Assembly: GCA_030447245.1 (NCBI GenBank) | Contig: JAUJPG010000013.1 | Span: forward strand, 30,367 to 94,366 | Direction of reading: 5' to 3' | Length of the DNA: 64,000 nt | From: Chloroflexota bacterium | GTDB lineage: Bacteria > Chloroflexota > UBA6077 > JACCZL01 | Shown: one piece after another, positions 45,905-56,378 of the stretch | Numbering within the stretch: position 1 is the stretch's first letter | Layout of the letters: each line of letters begins with the position of its first letter | Program-made: the position numbers and the translations under genes | Notes under the pieces: model-generated | What the model was told of the DNA's origin: nothing | Seen by the model: only the letters and a program-made list of their open reading frames with translations | The model's database searches: none

Positions 45905-47250
45905 GGCCGCTGGTAGGCGAGCGCCGCGCCGACCGCGTCTGCCCGAACAGCATAAACGCCGGGCGCCAGCGCCCGTGACCTCCACCAGTCAGCAGAAGCT
46001 GCGCGCCGAGAGTTCTTCAAGTAGAGCCCGGGCTCAGCAGCAGGAGCAGCGGCCGTCGCGCCTGGGCCACCAAGGGTTCTGATCATCTCGGCGTCCGTGG
46101 CCGCTCGGGCGATCGTGGCAACCAGCAGCAGGCCGACCAGGGGAGAATCGAGCAATCGGACGATGTCGCTCATCGCCGGGCCACGGCCCAGCGAGCGTCT
46201 GCCTCGAACAGCATAAACGTCGGATAGAACAGGTCCAGCGAGAGCGGGCCCTGCGACGCGCAGATGTCGCGAAACGGGCGGTACCCGGCGGCCATCAGCA
46301 GGTAGTATCGCGCGCCGCGTCGATGCCCTCGTCGAACTTGCCGGGGAGCCGTGGGTCCAGGTTGACCAGGCGCAGCCGCCGGCCGTCAGCAGCGCCCAAG
46401 CTCACGCCGCACTCGGCCAGGGTGATCAAGGCGCCGCGATTTTGCCTGGACCCGTAGCATCGACGCAGGGCAAGGGTTCTGATCATCTCGGCGTCGCGTG
46501 GCCCGACCCGACCGGGCAGGGAGACGGCGGATTGTACCACTGCGTTTGCGCCACCCGCACCGCGAAGGCTCGCCCGCTGAGGATGCAACGCCTCGACAGG
46601 CAGTGGGCTTTGATGCCGACCGATACCAATCGAGACGATGTCGCTCATGCGTACGCTTATGCTCGCCGCGTGCTCGCCGCGACGGCGGGCGTCGCGCCGC
46701 TCCTGCCCTGGCAGCCACGCAACGTGCCCAGGTAGAACAGGGCGCACCGTCCTTCAGCGCTGGCCGCCAACGTCGCGGCACCTGTGACGCTGTCCGGAGT
46801 ACGGGACGGTCGTCCGCGCTGGAGATGAGAAACAAGCTGACCGGCAAGGCCAACCTTCTTCGTCAGGTAGTATCGCGCGACCCGCCCTGGCGTCAAGCGG
46901 CCCACCCGCGGAGGGCGGCCGCGTGTTTGCCGTGGTGGCAGGTGGAGCATGTGCCGCGACGTTCGCGGAGCAGATCCTCGCGAACGCCCGCTCAAGGCGC
47001 ACGGTGCGTGTGATCAACGTTCCTGCTCCTCGGGCCGACTTGAGCTGTGGTTATCGTAGCATCGAGGACAGGACGGACGACCTTCGGGAGATCCCTGAGC
47101 GGGTCGAGGAAGACGCGACGCGTCGTCAGCGGCGCGGATTTGCACTGCGTTTGCGAACGGCCGTACCATCGACGGCTACTGCCACGCCGCGTTCGAGCTT
47201 CGACCCGCTGGCTTTGATGCAGGGCGATACCAATCGAGGAGGTGTTCGCC
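45905..47250. other. Mosaic of short patches from the array-gene 5' region and lon upstream region
   Basis: No intact gene. From 45,905 to 46,530 the sequence follows 42,120-42,660, but blocks of about 15-30 nt belonging elsewhere in that segment are spliced in. One example is the CCGAACAGCATAAACG word near 45,945, which recurs in place at 46,208. The segment with CTGATCATCTCGGCGT occurs at both about 46,078 and 46,478. From 46,600 to 47,240 similar duplicated words occur (GTATCGCGCG at 46,307 and 46,869; GGGACGGTCGTCCGCGC at 46,803 and 47,402). This looks like a faulty consensus and not an evolved sequence. Confidence 0.6.
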
Positions 47251-48020
47251 ATGCGTACGCTTGCTGCTCGCCGCGCGCTCGCCGTGCTGCTCGGCGCCGA
47301 CATCGTCCGCCCTGGGCGCGACCACGGTGACGATGACGGGGCCCGACCGTCCTGCGACGGGCACCACGACGACGTCCGTACGACGGACACGACCACCTCA
47401 GCGGGACGGTCGTCCGCGCGCGGCGGCGTGATCCGCCCTGATATGACCTCGGGACCGAGATCGAGCCGGGAGCCGAGACGGTCCGGCCAGCGGGTCACCC
47501 GATGAGTTCTCGACGTCTCGCCCGACTTCGAGTCAGCTCAATCCGCAGAGGTTATCCGACCCCGGGCGCATCGGCGCGGGTCTGGCGTGGGACGACGTTC
47601 GGTCCTCGGGCCGACGCCTCCGAGGGCATCGTGGTGATCGTCTGCCTGGAGGACTGTGACGGCCTGGACCTACGCCGCGCGCTGCACCTGAGTGACCTGC
47701 CGGTACGCCGAGTCGAGGGCGGGCGCGGCTGACCCCGGACGGGCCGCCTCCGCGCGGACCGCTCAGCTCCTGGAACGCCGCGTTCGAGGCGGTCACGACC
47801 GCGCTGCAGGAGATTCAGGGCGACACCCGCGAGGTTTGCCGGCCGTCCCGCCGGACAGCGGCAGGAGATCCGCGCCGACATCGTCCGCCAGGAGCGCGAC
47901 GACGACGACGATGACAAGCAAACGACCACGACGACGACCACCACGACGACCACGGGTACGACGACCACGACCACGAGTACGACCACCACGACGCGGTCGC
48001 CGTGCGGCACGGCAACCTAA
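47251..48020 (+). pseudogene. Damaged gene for a small exported protein with a threonine-rich tail
   Basis: ATG 47,251 follows CGAGGAGGTGTTCGCC and encodes MRTLAARRALAVLLGA, a plausible signal peptide start. The middle is frame-disrupted; FEAVTTALQEIQGDTREV is readable at about 47,788-47,841. From about 47,860 one frame runs AGQRQEIRADIVRQERDDDD, then 11 Thr, Gly, 6 Thr, Ser and 5 Thr, ending RSPCGTAT and TAA at 48,018-48,020. The codons mix ACC and ACG, so the run is not a simple DNA microsatellite. Thr-rich tails are typical O-glycosylation substrates. The intact protein cannot be reconstructed. Confidence 0.45.
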
Positions 48021-48059
48021 GGCGGCGCAGGCGTCACCGAGACGCAGCGGCAGGACGGG

Positions 48060-50532
48060 CGTGCTGTTCCCGCATGTGGTCACATCCTCTACTGTTTGTC
48101 GATCGCGACGTGCGGCCGTCGTACTGCGGGCGATCGAGGACACGATGGGCGGGGGTGGCGGAGGGCCGGGGGGCGCAGCCGCGAGCGCGATGGCTCTCCG
48201 TTCGTCTCTGCGCGATTCGCGGACGTCGCGCTCGTCGTTCTGGCTCAGCGAGACCCACGCCCCCCGCCGTAAGGTTCATCGCGGTCGCCGTGCCGGGTGC
48301 CGGGTGGGACGACACTGTTTGTACGACCGCTCGCTGCGGGCGATCGGGACCGAGGCCGTCGTCGCGGGATGGACGCCTGCTCAAGATGCAGCGGATGGCT
48401 CGACGTCTGCCCTGGTTCAGGGCCAGCGTCCGCCCTGGTTCAGGGCCAGCGCGTCGTCGGCGCGGTCGACGATGAGCCGTACATGCGGGTGAGCATCGTG
48501 CCCGTCGAGGAGCCGCCGTACGACCAGGCGGCCGTGGAAGCGCTGATGCGGGCCGTGCTGAGCCTGTACGAGAAGGTTGCGCGGCTGAGCCGGACGATCC
48601 CCGACGAGCACCACGCGGCGGCAATCAACGTCGACGAAGCGGCTGGCTGGCAGACTTCGTCGTCGCCGACCTGGAGCTGACGGTGCCCGAGCGCCAGGAC
48701 GTCCTGGAAACGCTCGATCCGGGCCGAGCGGCTCCAGAAAGCCAGCCTCCTGCTGGCCAGGGAGCTTGACGCGCTGGAGCTGCAGACTCGGATCCACTCC
48801 CAGGTCCAGCAGGAAGTCGACAAGAACCAGCGTGACTACTTCCTGCGCGAGCAGATCAAGGCGATCCAGAAGGAGCTTGAGACGCGGATGCCCAGGGACG
48901 CGAGATCGGCAAGCTCCGCGAGAAGCTTGACGCCGCCGAGCTGCCGCCCATCGTCCGCGAGAGGCCGACGACGAGCTAGATCGGCTCATGGCGATGCCGG
49001 CGATGTCGCCCGAAGTCGGGATGGTCCGCAGCTACCTGGAATGGATTGCCGGGCTGCCCTGGTCGGTCGCGACCGACGACCAGCTCGACATCGAGCGCGC
49101 CGCCGAGATCCTCGAGCAGCGCCGCTACGGCCTGCCGCGCGTCAAGGAGCGGATGCTCGAGTTCATGGCCGTCCGCAAGCTGCTGGCAGCAAGGTGACGG
49201 CCGCCACCGCGACCGCCCAGCAGACGCGGAGCCCGATCCTCTGCTTCGTCGGGCCGCCCGCCGTCGGCAAGACCAGCCTCGGGCGATCGATCGCCGAGGC
49301 GCTCGGCCGCAAGTTCCTGTGGGTCTCGCTGGGCGGCGTGCGCGATGAGGCCGAGATACGCGGGCACCGGCGACCTACATCGGCGCGCTGCCAGGGCGCA
49401 TCCTCCAGGCGATGCGCACCGCGGGCACGGTCAACCCGGTCTTCATGCTCGACGAGATCGACAAGCTCGGCGCCGACTTCCGCGGCGACGTCCTCCGCGC
49501 TGCTCGAAGTGCTGGATCCAGAGCAGAACATCGCCTTCTCTGACCCTACCTGGACGTCCCGTACGACCTCTCACGGGTGCTGTTCGTGACCACGGCCAAC
49601 ATGCTGGACCCGGTGCCGCCGGCCTTGCTGGACCCGGATGGAAGTGATCGAGCTAGCAGGCTACGTCGAGGACGAGAAGCTGCAGATTGCGCGCTGGTTT
49701 CTGATCCCCAAGCAGACCCGCGAGCATGGCCTGACGAGTGCCCGGCTTCCGCTTCTCCGCCGAGGGCACCCGCCGAATCATCCGCGCCTACACCCACGAG
49801 GCCGGTGTTCCGGAACCTGGAGCGCGAGATCGGCGCGGTCTGCTGGAAGGTGGCGGAGAAGTCGCCGCCGATGGGTCGGGCGGGCGGATCACCCCGCGTG
49901 ACGATCACTGGCAAGACCGTGGAGAGCTTTCTCGGGCCGCCTCGTTTCCGCCACAACCTGGCCGAGGAGCGCGACGAGACCGCGACCGGCGTGTCGTGGA
50001 CGCCGGCCGGCGGTGACGTGATGACGCTCGAGGTGTCGTTGCTGCCCCGGCAAGGGGCAGCTCGTCCTGGCCAGTTGGGCGAGGTCATGAAGGAGTCGGC
50101 GCAGGCGGCATTGAGCTTCGCGCGGGCGGGCTGGTGAGCTGGGGATTCGGCAGTCGTTCTACGAGACGACCGACGTCCACATTCACGTGCCCGGCCGGCG
50201 CGATCCCCAAGGGACGGGCCATCGGTCAGCATCGCGATGGCCACCGCGCTGGTCTCAGCCCTGACGGCCGCCCAGCCTATCGCGAGGTGGCGATCACCGG
50301 CGAGATCACCCTGCGCGGTCGGGTGCTGCCGGTCGGCGGCGTCCGCGAAAAAGTGATTGGCGCTCATCGGGCGGGCATCAAGACCTTCGTCTTGCCCCGC
50401 GACAACCTCAAAGACCTCGGAAGTCCCCGCGGACGCCCGCCGCGAGCTGACCTTCGTACCCACGTCGATCGGATGGAAGACGTCTTGCCGATCACCCTCC
50501 ACCCGCCGGCGGCCGAGCTGAAAGTCGTCTAG
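48060..50532 (+). pseudogene. lon: Second, frameshifted lon copy
   Basis: Nearly the whole lon coding sequence is present, ending at TAG 50,530-50,532, but more than twenty single-base insertions or deletions and a scrambled first 400 nt break it. Patches of the true start (the CCCCGCCGTAAG word) are displaced to about 48,260. No start codon or promoter is in place. Against 43,148-45,580, many substitutions are synonymous (for example CTC/CTG, ACT/ACG, GAC/GAT), with few replacements (Arg to Trp near 49,320, Val to Ile near 49,530). That indicates a copy that diverged as a working gene, probably another strain's lon with consensus errors. Confidence 0.8.
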
Positions 50533-50576
50533 GGCGGCGCCCGTTCACGGCGCCGCCCCCGCCCGGGCGCAGCTCG

Positions 50577-51399
50577 GCTGCGGTCCTCGTCCTGGTCGGT
50601 GTCGTCGGCGAGCGGGGCCTCGTCCAGTCCGGCCTCGGCCGGCGTGTCGACGTCCGCGTCGGGCTCGACCTCGTCGGTGTCCAGATCTTCGTCGTCCTCC
50701 AGGTCGGTTCGGAACATGGTGTCTTTGGTGTAGGGGCGGATCTCCGCCGCCGCGGTGGGAACGACGGGCGCGGCCCATGCCCGCGCGATGCGTCTCACGG
50801 ACGATGACACGAACATGACCTCGTCGATCGACGTAATCGCCGCCGAGTACCTGTTACCCATCTCGGACAGCTTGACGATCCGCTGGGCGAGCTTGGGCTC
50901 GATCTGGCCGATCGCCTGGCCAGTCGGCGAGACGACGCGGACGACGCCGCCGTCGATCTGCAGGTCCGCCGTGTCGCCGGGCGGTCAGCGTCGCGATCTG
51001 CTCGAACGGGACGACGTCGACCAGCGAGGTGACGGCGGTCTTGCCGCTTTCCTCGATGAACAGGCGCGGGTCGACTGGCCCTGACGTCGCGGCTGGCGCC
51101 GTGCCGGGGCCGCCGCCTCGTCGGCCAGCGGGACAGGCGAGCGACGTTCTTGGCCGCGATCGTGTTGCTCGGGTCACGCTTCTCGGATTGCAGGTACGCA
51201 TCGCGAGCCTCGGCATAGTGGCCGGCTCCATCAGCGCCTTGCCGAGGCGGTTGTACGTGTCGACGTCATCGAACAGTTCGAGGATCTGGCGGTTGATCTC
51301 GACCGCCTCGTCCCAGTGGTTCTGCATCGCGAGCTGGATCGCCTTTTCAGAGCGAACCCGCTTCAACCGCATCCGATCTTCGGATGGGAACACGGCCAT
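50577..51399 (-). pseudogene. TPR-repeat protein with acidic C-terminal tail, frameshifted
   Basis: The start [20 protein letters not shown] (ATG 51,399) is followed by a tetratricopeptide unit ([20 protein letters not shown], then [19 protein letters not shown]). After frame changes come a linker, LFIEESGKTAVTSLVDVVPF, a small beta domain (QIATLTAGDTADLQIDGGVV in a shifted frame) and AITSIDEVMFVSSSVRR. EIRPYTKDTMFRTDLEDDED and an acidic tail follow. At least four indels occur (near 51,215, 51,130, 50,985 and 50,775). I recall similar proteins as conserved in Chloroflexota genomes; the function is unknown. It is divergent from leuC. The tail is repeated at 45,630-45,890. Confidence 0.65.
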
Positions 51400-51770
51400 G
51401 GCAACACTCGGCAATCGATGATTCGGGGGGAGGCGGAGGCTCTGGAGGACGAGTCCCGCAGACCAGCATCCACGAGTGACGACGCGCAGTCAAGCTCGCC
51501 ACAGCCGCCGACAACGCTCGGTCGGTGCCCCCGCGCTGGCGAACCGCCGAGTCCGCCCGGGCAGGGTCGATCGTGCGGCGCAGCGCAACCCCGCTATTAT
51601 ACTGGTGGGCTAGCGGCTGATACGAACGCACCGACCGTGCCACGCCCGCGGCAGGCCGCGTGGTGCGCCGCGAGCGGGCGCGAGCGCGTCGCTACCACGA
51701 CCGATACGCAGACCAGTCTAGCGGGGGTGCGCCGCGACAACCGAGCGCGGCACCAGCACGGAGGAAGATC
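51400..51770. promoter_or_regulatory. Divergent intergenic region upstream of leuC
   Basis: These 371 bases separate the divergent TPR gene and leuC. A TATTAT/TATACT -10-like element lies at 51,595-51,604 on the + strand, but no good -35 is in front of it. No T-box signature or leucine leader peptide is recognisable. GGAGGAAGATC at 51,760-51,770 is the leuC ribosome site. Confidence 0.35.
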
Positions 51771-53187
51771 ATGGCGAGCGGGCGGACGCTCTTCGAGAAG
51801 GTCTGGCAGGCGCATGTCGTGCGCGAGGCGCCGAACGAGCCGGGCGTTGCTGTACATCGACTTGCACTTGGTCCACGAAGTCACCTCGCCGCAACCGTTC
51901 GAGAGCTTGCGGCTCAATGGGCGCCGGGTCCGGCGCGCGGACCTGACGATTGCCACGGCCGACCACAACGTGGCGACGACCGACCGGACGCTGCCGGTCG
52001 AGGACCCGATCTCGGCCCAGCAGCTCCAGGCGTTGGACCGCAACGCCGCGGAGTTCGGCGTTCGCCTGGAAGGCGCGCTCAGCCCGTTGCAGGGCATCGT
52101 CCACATCATCGGGCCAGAGCTGGGGTTGACTCAGCCGGGCATGACCGTCGTCTGCGGCGACAGCCACACCGCGACCCACGGGGCCTTCGGCGCGCTGGCC
52201 TTCGGGATTGGGACCTCCGAGGTCGAGCACGTCCTGGCGACCCAGACGCTGATCCAGCCGAAGCCGAAGACGATGGAGATCCGCGTGGACGGCGAGCTGC
52301 CGCGCGGGGTCACCGCCAAGGACGTCATTCTGGCCATCATCGGGCGGATCGGCGTCGGCGGCGCCACCGGCCACGCCGTCGAGTTCACCGGCTCGGCCAT
52401 CCGCGCGCTGTCGATGGAGGGCCGGATGACCGTCTCGAACATGACGATCGAGGGCGGCGGCCGCGTCGGGATGATCGCGCCGGACGACACGACGTTCGCG
52501 TACCTCGAGGGCCGCGCGCACGCGCCGAAGGGCAAGCTCTGGGAGCAGGCCCTGGACTATTGGCGGACGCTCCCCTCGGATGCGGACGCGAGCTACGACA
52601 AGCGGGTCGTTGTCCGCGCCGAGGAGCTGACCCCCCACGTCTCCTGGGGCACCAACCCCGGCATGGTCGCTCCAGTCACCGAGCGCGTGCCCGATCCGGA
52701 CCGGATGGAGACCGAGGAGGCGCGCGAGGCAACACTCCGCGCGCTGACGTACATGGACCTTCGCCCGAACACGCCAATCCAGGACATCGCGCTCGATCGG
52801 GTGTTCATCGGCTCCTGCACGAACGCGCGCATCGAGGACCTCGAAGCGGCGGCCCTCGTCGTCCGTGGCCGCAAGGTCGCCCCAACCGTCCGGGCGCTCG
52901 TCGTCCCCGGCTCGCAGCAAGTCAAGGCTGACGCTGAGCAGCGCGGACTGGACCGCGTCTTCCGTGAGGCCGGCTTCGAGTGGCGCGAGGCTGGCTGCTC
53001 GATGTGCCTGGGGATGAACCCGGACATCCTGCAGCCCGGCGAGCGCTGCGCCTCGACCTCGAACCGCAACTTCGAGGGCCGCCAGGGCCCCGGCGGTCGG
53101 ACCCACCTGGTCAGCCCGGCAATGGCCGCTGCCGCCGCCGTTGCCGGACACTTCGTCGACATCCGCGACTGGGAGATCCAGGAGTAG
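51771..53187 (+). CDS. leuC: 3-isopropylmalate dehydratase large subunit, one frameshift
   Basis: The aconitase-family large subunit isomerises 2- to 3-isopropylmalate in leucine synthesis. ATG 51,771 opens [20 protein letters not shown]. An extra G in GCCGGC at 51,839-51,845 shifts the frame; corrected, it reads [19 protein letters not shown]. Then come [33 protein letters not shown], the Fe-S cysteines in [13 protein letters not shown] and in [11 protein letters not shown], and [10 protein letters not shown]. The corrected length is about 471 residues, normal for the family. LeuD follows about 50 nt later in the same operon. Confidence 0.94.
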
Positions 53188-53240
53188 CGCGGCCTGGCGG
53201 ATGCTGGCTACCGGAGACGCCAGACGCTCGGGAGAACAGC

Positions 53241-53864
53241 ATGGATACGTTCACCACCCATACCGGCAAGGTCGTTCCGCTGGATCGGGCCAATGTCGAC
53301 ACCGATCAGATCATCCCGGCCGTCCATCTCAAGCGCATCGAGCGAACCGGCTGGGGCCAGTGGCTGTTTGAGCGTTGGCGCAAGCAAGACCCTGACTTCA
53401 TCCTGAACCGGCCCGAGTACGCCGACGGGACCATCCTGGTCGCCGGCGACAATTTTGGCAGCGGCTCGTCGCGCGAGCACGCCCCCTGGGCGCTGGTCGA
53501 CTACGGCTTTCGGGCGATCATCGCCCCGTCGTTCGCCGACATCTTCTACAACAACTCGTTCAAGAACGGCCTGCTGCTGATCAAGCTGCCGCCCGAGGCC
53601 GTTGGCAAGATCGTCGAGTGGGCGACCGGCGAGCCCGGCTTTGCGCTCTCGATCGACCTGGAGAGGCAGACCGTCTCGGATGGCCGCGGCCTGGAGTATT
53701 CGTTCGAGATCGACCCGTTCCGCAAGCACTGCTTGCTCAACGGCCTGGACGACATCGGCCTGACGCTCGGCCACGAGGAAGAGATCACCGCCTTCGAGGC
53801 CCGCCGCCCCGCCTGGCTCCCGACCACCACCAGGAGCAACGTCCAGCTCACCATCAGCCGCTGA
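53241..53864 (+). CDS. leuD: 3-isopropylmalate dehydratase small subunit
   Basis: A 207-residue swivelling-domain partner of LeuC. ATG 53,241 is chosen after GGGAGAACAGC, because the longer open frame upstream overlaps leuC without conservation. Motifs are [19 protein letters not shown], the Ser/Arg substrate loop [37 protein letters not shown] and the C-terminal [20 protein letters not shown]. It is intact. The last gene of the leuCD pair, it converges on recG with a short hairpin between. No leuA or leuB is seen in the window. Confidence 0.95.
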   Translation: MDTFTTHTGKVVPLDRANVDTDQIIPAVHLKRIERTGWGQWLFERWRKQDPDFILNRPEYADGTILVAGDNFGSGSSREHAPWALVDYGFRAIIAPSFADIFYNNSFKNGLLLIKLPPEAVGKIVEWATGEPGFALSIDLERQTVSDGRGLEYSFEIDPFRKHCLLNGLDDIGLTLGHEEEITAFEARRPAWLPTTTRSNVQLTISR

Positions 53865-53878
53865 CCATCGCCGGTCAG
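53861..53878. terminator. Small hairpin between convergent leuD and recG
   Basis: CTGACC (53,861-53,866) pairs with GGTCAG (53,873-53,878) over a 6-nt loop, exactly at the leuD stop and just before the recG stop. The 6-bp stem is weak and has no T-run, so terminator function is tentative. Confidence 0.35.
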
Positions 53879-56355
53879 TTCGGCTCGCCGGTGCGCCGGC
53901 GGAAGTCGGCCATGCGGGCGGCGAGGCCGGCGTGCTCGGGGAGCGCCAGGTCCGGGTCGCGGTCCAGGATCTTGCGGGCGGCGGCCCGGGCACGCTCGAT
54001 GAGCCCGGCGTCGTCGAGGGTCGCTACGCGCAGCTCGGGGAAGCCGCTCTGGCGGACGCCGAAGTAGTCGCCCGGGCCGCGCAGCTTCAAGTCGTGCTCG
54101 GCCAGATCAAGACCTGAGTCCGAGTCGGCGACAACCTGCAGGCGCTCGAGGACCGTTTCGTTGGCGTCCTCGGTCAGCAGCAGGCAGACTGATGGCAGCT
54201 CGCCGCGACCCACTCGCCCGCGAAACTGGTGAAGCTGGGCCAGGCCGAACCGCTCGGCGCCCTCGATCACCATGACCGTCGCGTTCGGGATGTCCACGCC
54301 AACCTCGACGACGGCCGTGGTGACCAGCACGTCGTGCTGGCGGTCGCGGAACTCGCGCATCACCCGGTCCTTCTCGGCCGGCTTCATCCGCCCGTGGAGC
54401 AGGCTCAGCCGCAGGCCCCGCAGCTCGCCCGAATGGAGCCGCTCGAATTCGGCCGTCGCCGCGCGGGCTTCGAGGTGCGGCGAGTCTTCGACGAGCGGGC
54501 AGATTACGAACGACTGGTGACCGTTGGCCGCCTCGCGGCGAATCTTCTCGTAGGCTATCTGGCGCTCGTCGGGGGTCAGCAGATAGGTGTCGATCTTCAG
54601 TCGACCCTGCGGCAGCTCGTCGATCGTCGATAGGTCCAGGTCGCCGTACAGGCTGAGCGCCAGGGTCCGCGGGATTGGCGTCGCGGTCATCACCAGCACG
54701 TGCGGGTGGCCGCCCTTCTCACGGAGTGCCACCCGCTGGCGGACGCCAAAGCGGTGCTGCTCGTCCACCACGGCCAGCCCGAGTCGGCCGAACTCGACGC
54801 CCTCCTGGATGACCGCCTGGGTCCCGACGAGCAGGTCGATCTCGCCCGCCGCGATACCGTCGTAGATCGCGCGGCGCCCGCTGCCCTTGATACTCCCGGT
54901 CAACAGCCCGACACGCGGCCGCCGCGAGCCAATCGCCGCCAGTGCGGGTTCGGCGCGGTCGTAGAACTCGGTCAGCGTCCGGTAGTGCTGCTCGGCCAGG
55001 ATCTCGGTTGGCGCCATCAGCGAGCCCTGGGCGCCGTGGCAGACCGCGACAAACAGCGCCGCGGCCGCGACGGCCGTCTTACCGGAGCCGACCTCACCCT
55101 GCAACAGGCGGATCATCGGCTGGGGCCTGGCCACATCGGCGAAGATCTCGCTCAAGACCCGCTGCTGCCCGCGCGTCAGGCGGTACGGCTGGGCGCCGAG
55201 CAAGGCCTCGAGCGGGCCGTCGACCGGCAGCAGGACCGGCGCCACCGCTCCTTGCCAGTCCAGTTTGCGGCGCAGGACGACGAGCTGGGTCGTGAACAGC
55301 TCGTCGAAGGCGAGCCGTCGGCGAGCCAGCACCAGCGCCGCCTCGTCGTCGGGGAAGTGGGCCTGGCGGATCGCCGCGCCGAGCGGCTCCAACCCGTGCT
55401 CGTCACGGACCCACACCGGAAGCGGGTCCGGAACGCCGTCGGCCAGAGCGTCGACGGCCCACTTGATCTTCTCACGCAGCCAGCGGTCTGCCAGCCCGCC
55501 GACGAGCGGGTAGGTCGGTACCAGGCGGCGGGTATGGATCGGCTCGCCGGCGTCGGCGCGCTCCCAGTCGGGGTTGTCGAAGTTCAGCGCCCGCCCAGAG
55601 GTCGAGACCTTGCCGCTGACCGCGATCATCTGGCCGACCTTGACCGGGCTAAAACGGCCGTGACGAAACCAGGTGGCGGTGACTCGACCGGTCGGGTCGG
55701 CCAGCGTCGAAACGATCCGGTGCAGCGCGCCGCGCGGCGACCCGGAGATTTCGACGTCGATGACCCTGCCGACGAAGCTGGCGATCGGCTGCAAGAGCAG
55801 GTCGGCGGCCCCGCGCGCGGCTGGATACGCCTGGTGGCGGGTCGGGAGATGCCAGAGCAGGTCGCCGAAGTGGACGATGCCGAGCTTTGCGAGGAGCTGA
55901 GCCTCTTTCGGCTTGATCCCCTTGACCTGGTCGATCGGCGTGTCCGTTGGTGGCGCTGGCGCGGCGGGCTTCTTCGGGGCGGGCTGGATCGGCTCCACTC
56001 CGCGAAGCGCACCTGTTCCGAACCGCTCCTCTGGTGGGGGAAAGGTCGGCGTGGTGGAGGGACGTCGGCCCGGGAGAGCGCCTCCCCCGCCGTTGGCGCC
56101 GCTGTCCAGCAGGGCCAGCGCTCGGTCCAGCCGCTCGGCCCGGACCTCCGGCGGAGCGACGCCGTACCCCTCGAGCGTGGCGACGATCCGCTCCGCGAAT
56201 AGCAGCGGTGACGGGTCGACCGCGTTCGCGGCGACCCGCGCCCGCCAGTTCGCCAGGTACTTTTCCAGCCCGCCGACCACGGTCGCATCGCGGCAGCCCT
56301 GGCGACGCTCCGCGCCGAGCACGCGGCGAGCGTTGTCGAGGAAGCCGTCAGCCAT
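53875..56355 (-). CDS. recG: ATP-dependent DNA helicase RecG
   Basis: An 826-residue branch-migration helicase for stalled forks and Holliday junctions. The first 130 residues are an extra low-complexity N-terminal region. Then the wedge/OB domain follows, with ALHRIVSTLADPTGRVTATW and GQMIAVSGKVSTSGRAL. Helicase motifs are LLQGEVGSGKTAVAAAALFV (Walker A), MAPTEILAEQHYRTLTEFYD, VVDEQHRFGVRQRVALREKG (II), VMTATPIPRTLALSLYGDLD (III), SLLHGRMKPAEKDRVMREF and IEGAERFGLAQLHQFRGRVG (VI). The protein ends with the RecG C-terminal segment. The length is within the family range. It follows degV and the DAK gene on the same strand. Confidence 0.95.
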   Translation of the reverse strand: MADGFLDNARRVLGAERRQGCRDATVVGGLEKYLANWRARVAANAVDPSPLLFAERIVATLEGYGVAPPEVRAERLDRALALLDSGANGGGGALPGRRPSTTPTFPPPEERFGTGALRGVEPIQPAPKKPAAPAPPTDTPIDQVKGIKPKEAQLLAKLGIVHFGDLLWHLPTRHQAYPAARGAADLLLQPIASFVGRVIDVEISGSPRGALHRIVSTLADPTGRVTATWFRHGRFSPVKVGQMIAVSGKVSTSGRALNFDNPDWERADAGEPIHTRRLVPTYPLVGGLADRWLREKIKWAVDALADGVPDPLPVWVRDEHGLEPLGAAIRQAHFPDDEAALVLARRRLAFDELFTTQLVVLRRKLDWQGAVAPVLLPVDGPLEALLGAQPYRLTRGQQRVLSEIFADVARPQPMIRLLQGEVGSGKTAVAAAALFVAVCHGAQGSLMAPTEILAEQHYRTLTEFYDRAEPALAAIGSRRPRVGLLTGSIKGSGRRAIYDGIAAGEIDLLVGTQAVIQEGVEFGRLGLAVVDEQHRFGVRQRVALREKGGHPHVLVMTATPIPRTLALSLYGDLDLSTIDELPQGRLKIDTYLLTPDERQIAYEKIRREAANGHQSFVICPLVEDSPHLEARAATAEFERLHSGELRGLRLSLLHGRMKPAEKDRVMREFRDRQHDVLVTTAVVEVGVDIPNATVMVIEGAERFGLAQLHQFRGRVGRGELPSVCLLLTEDANETVLERLQVVADSDSGLDLAEHDLKLRGPGDYFGVRQSGFPELRVATLDDAGLIERARAAARKILDRDPDLALPEHAGLAARMADFRRRTGEPN

Positions 56356-56378
56356 CAGACACGCCGTCAGCCGTCAGT

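Larger units (their letters stand above)
42117..50810. repeat. Imperfect direct duplication of the array-5'/lon/TPR-3' segment
   Basis: Unit A (about 42,117-45,890) holds the 5' end of array gene 1, the small-gene remnant, lon and the 3' end of the TPR gene. Unit B (about 45,905-50,810) repeats the same order: scrambled array-gene 5' end (45,905-46,530), small gene (46,600-48,020), frameshifted lon (48,060-50,532) and TPR 3' end (50,577-50,810). The junction is near 45,890-45,905. Within lon the units are about 95% alike by eye; upstream of lon unit B is much longer and patchy. The arrangement is what an unmerged overlap of two contigs, or two strains, would give. Confidence 0.75.

Noticed and set aside
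47881..48003. A microsatellite or CRISPR-like repeat
   Set aside because: The tract is a run of mixed ACC/ACG codons in one frame; there are no spacers and no repeated unit of CRISPR length.
48060..50532. A second functional Lon protease
   Set aside because: More than twenty frameshifts, no start and no promoter; best explained as a strain variant or assembly overlap.
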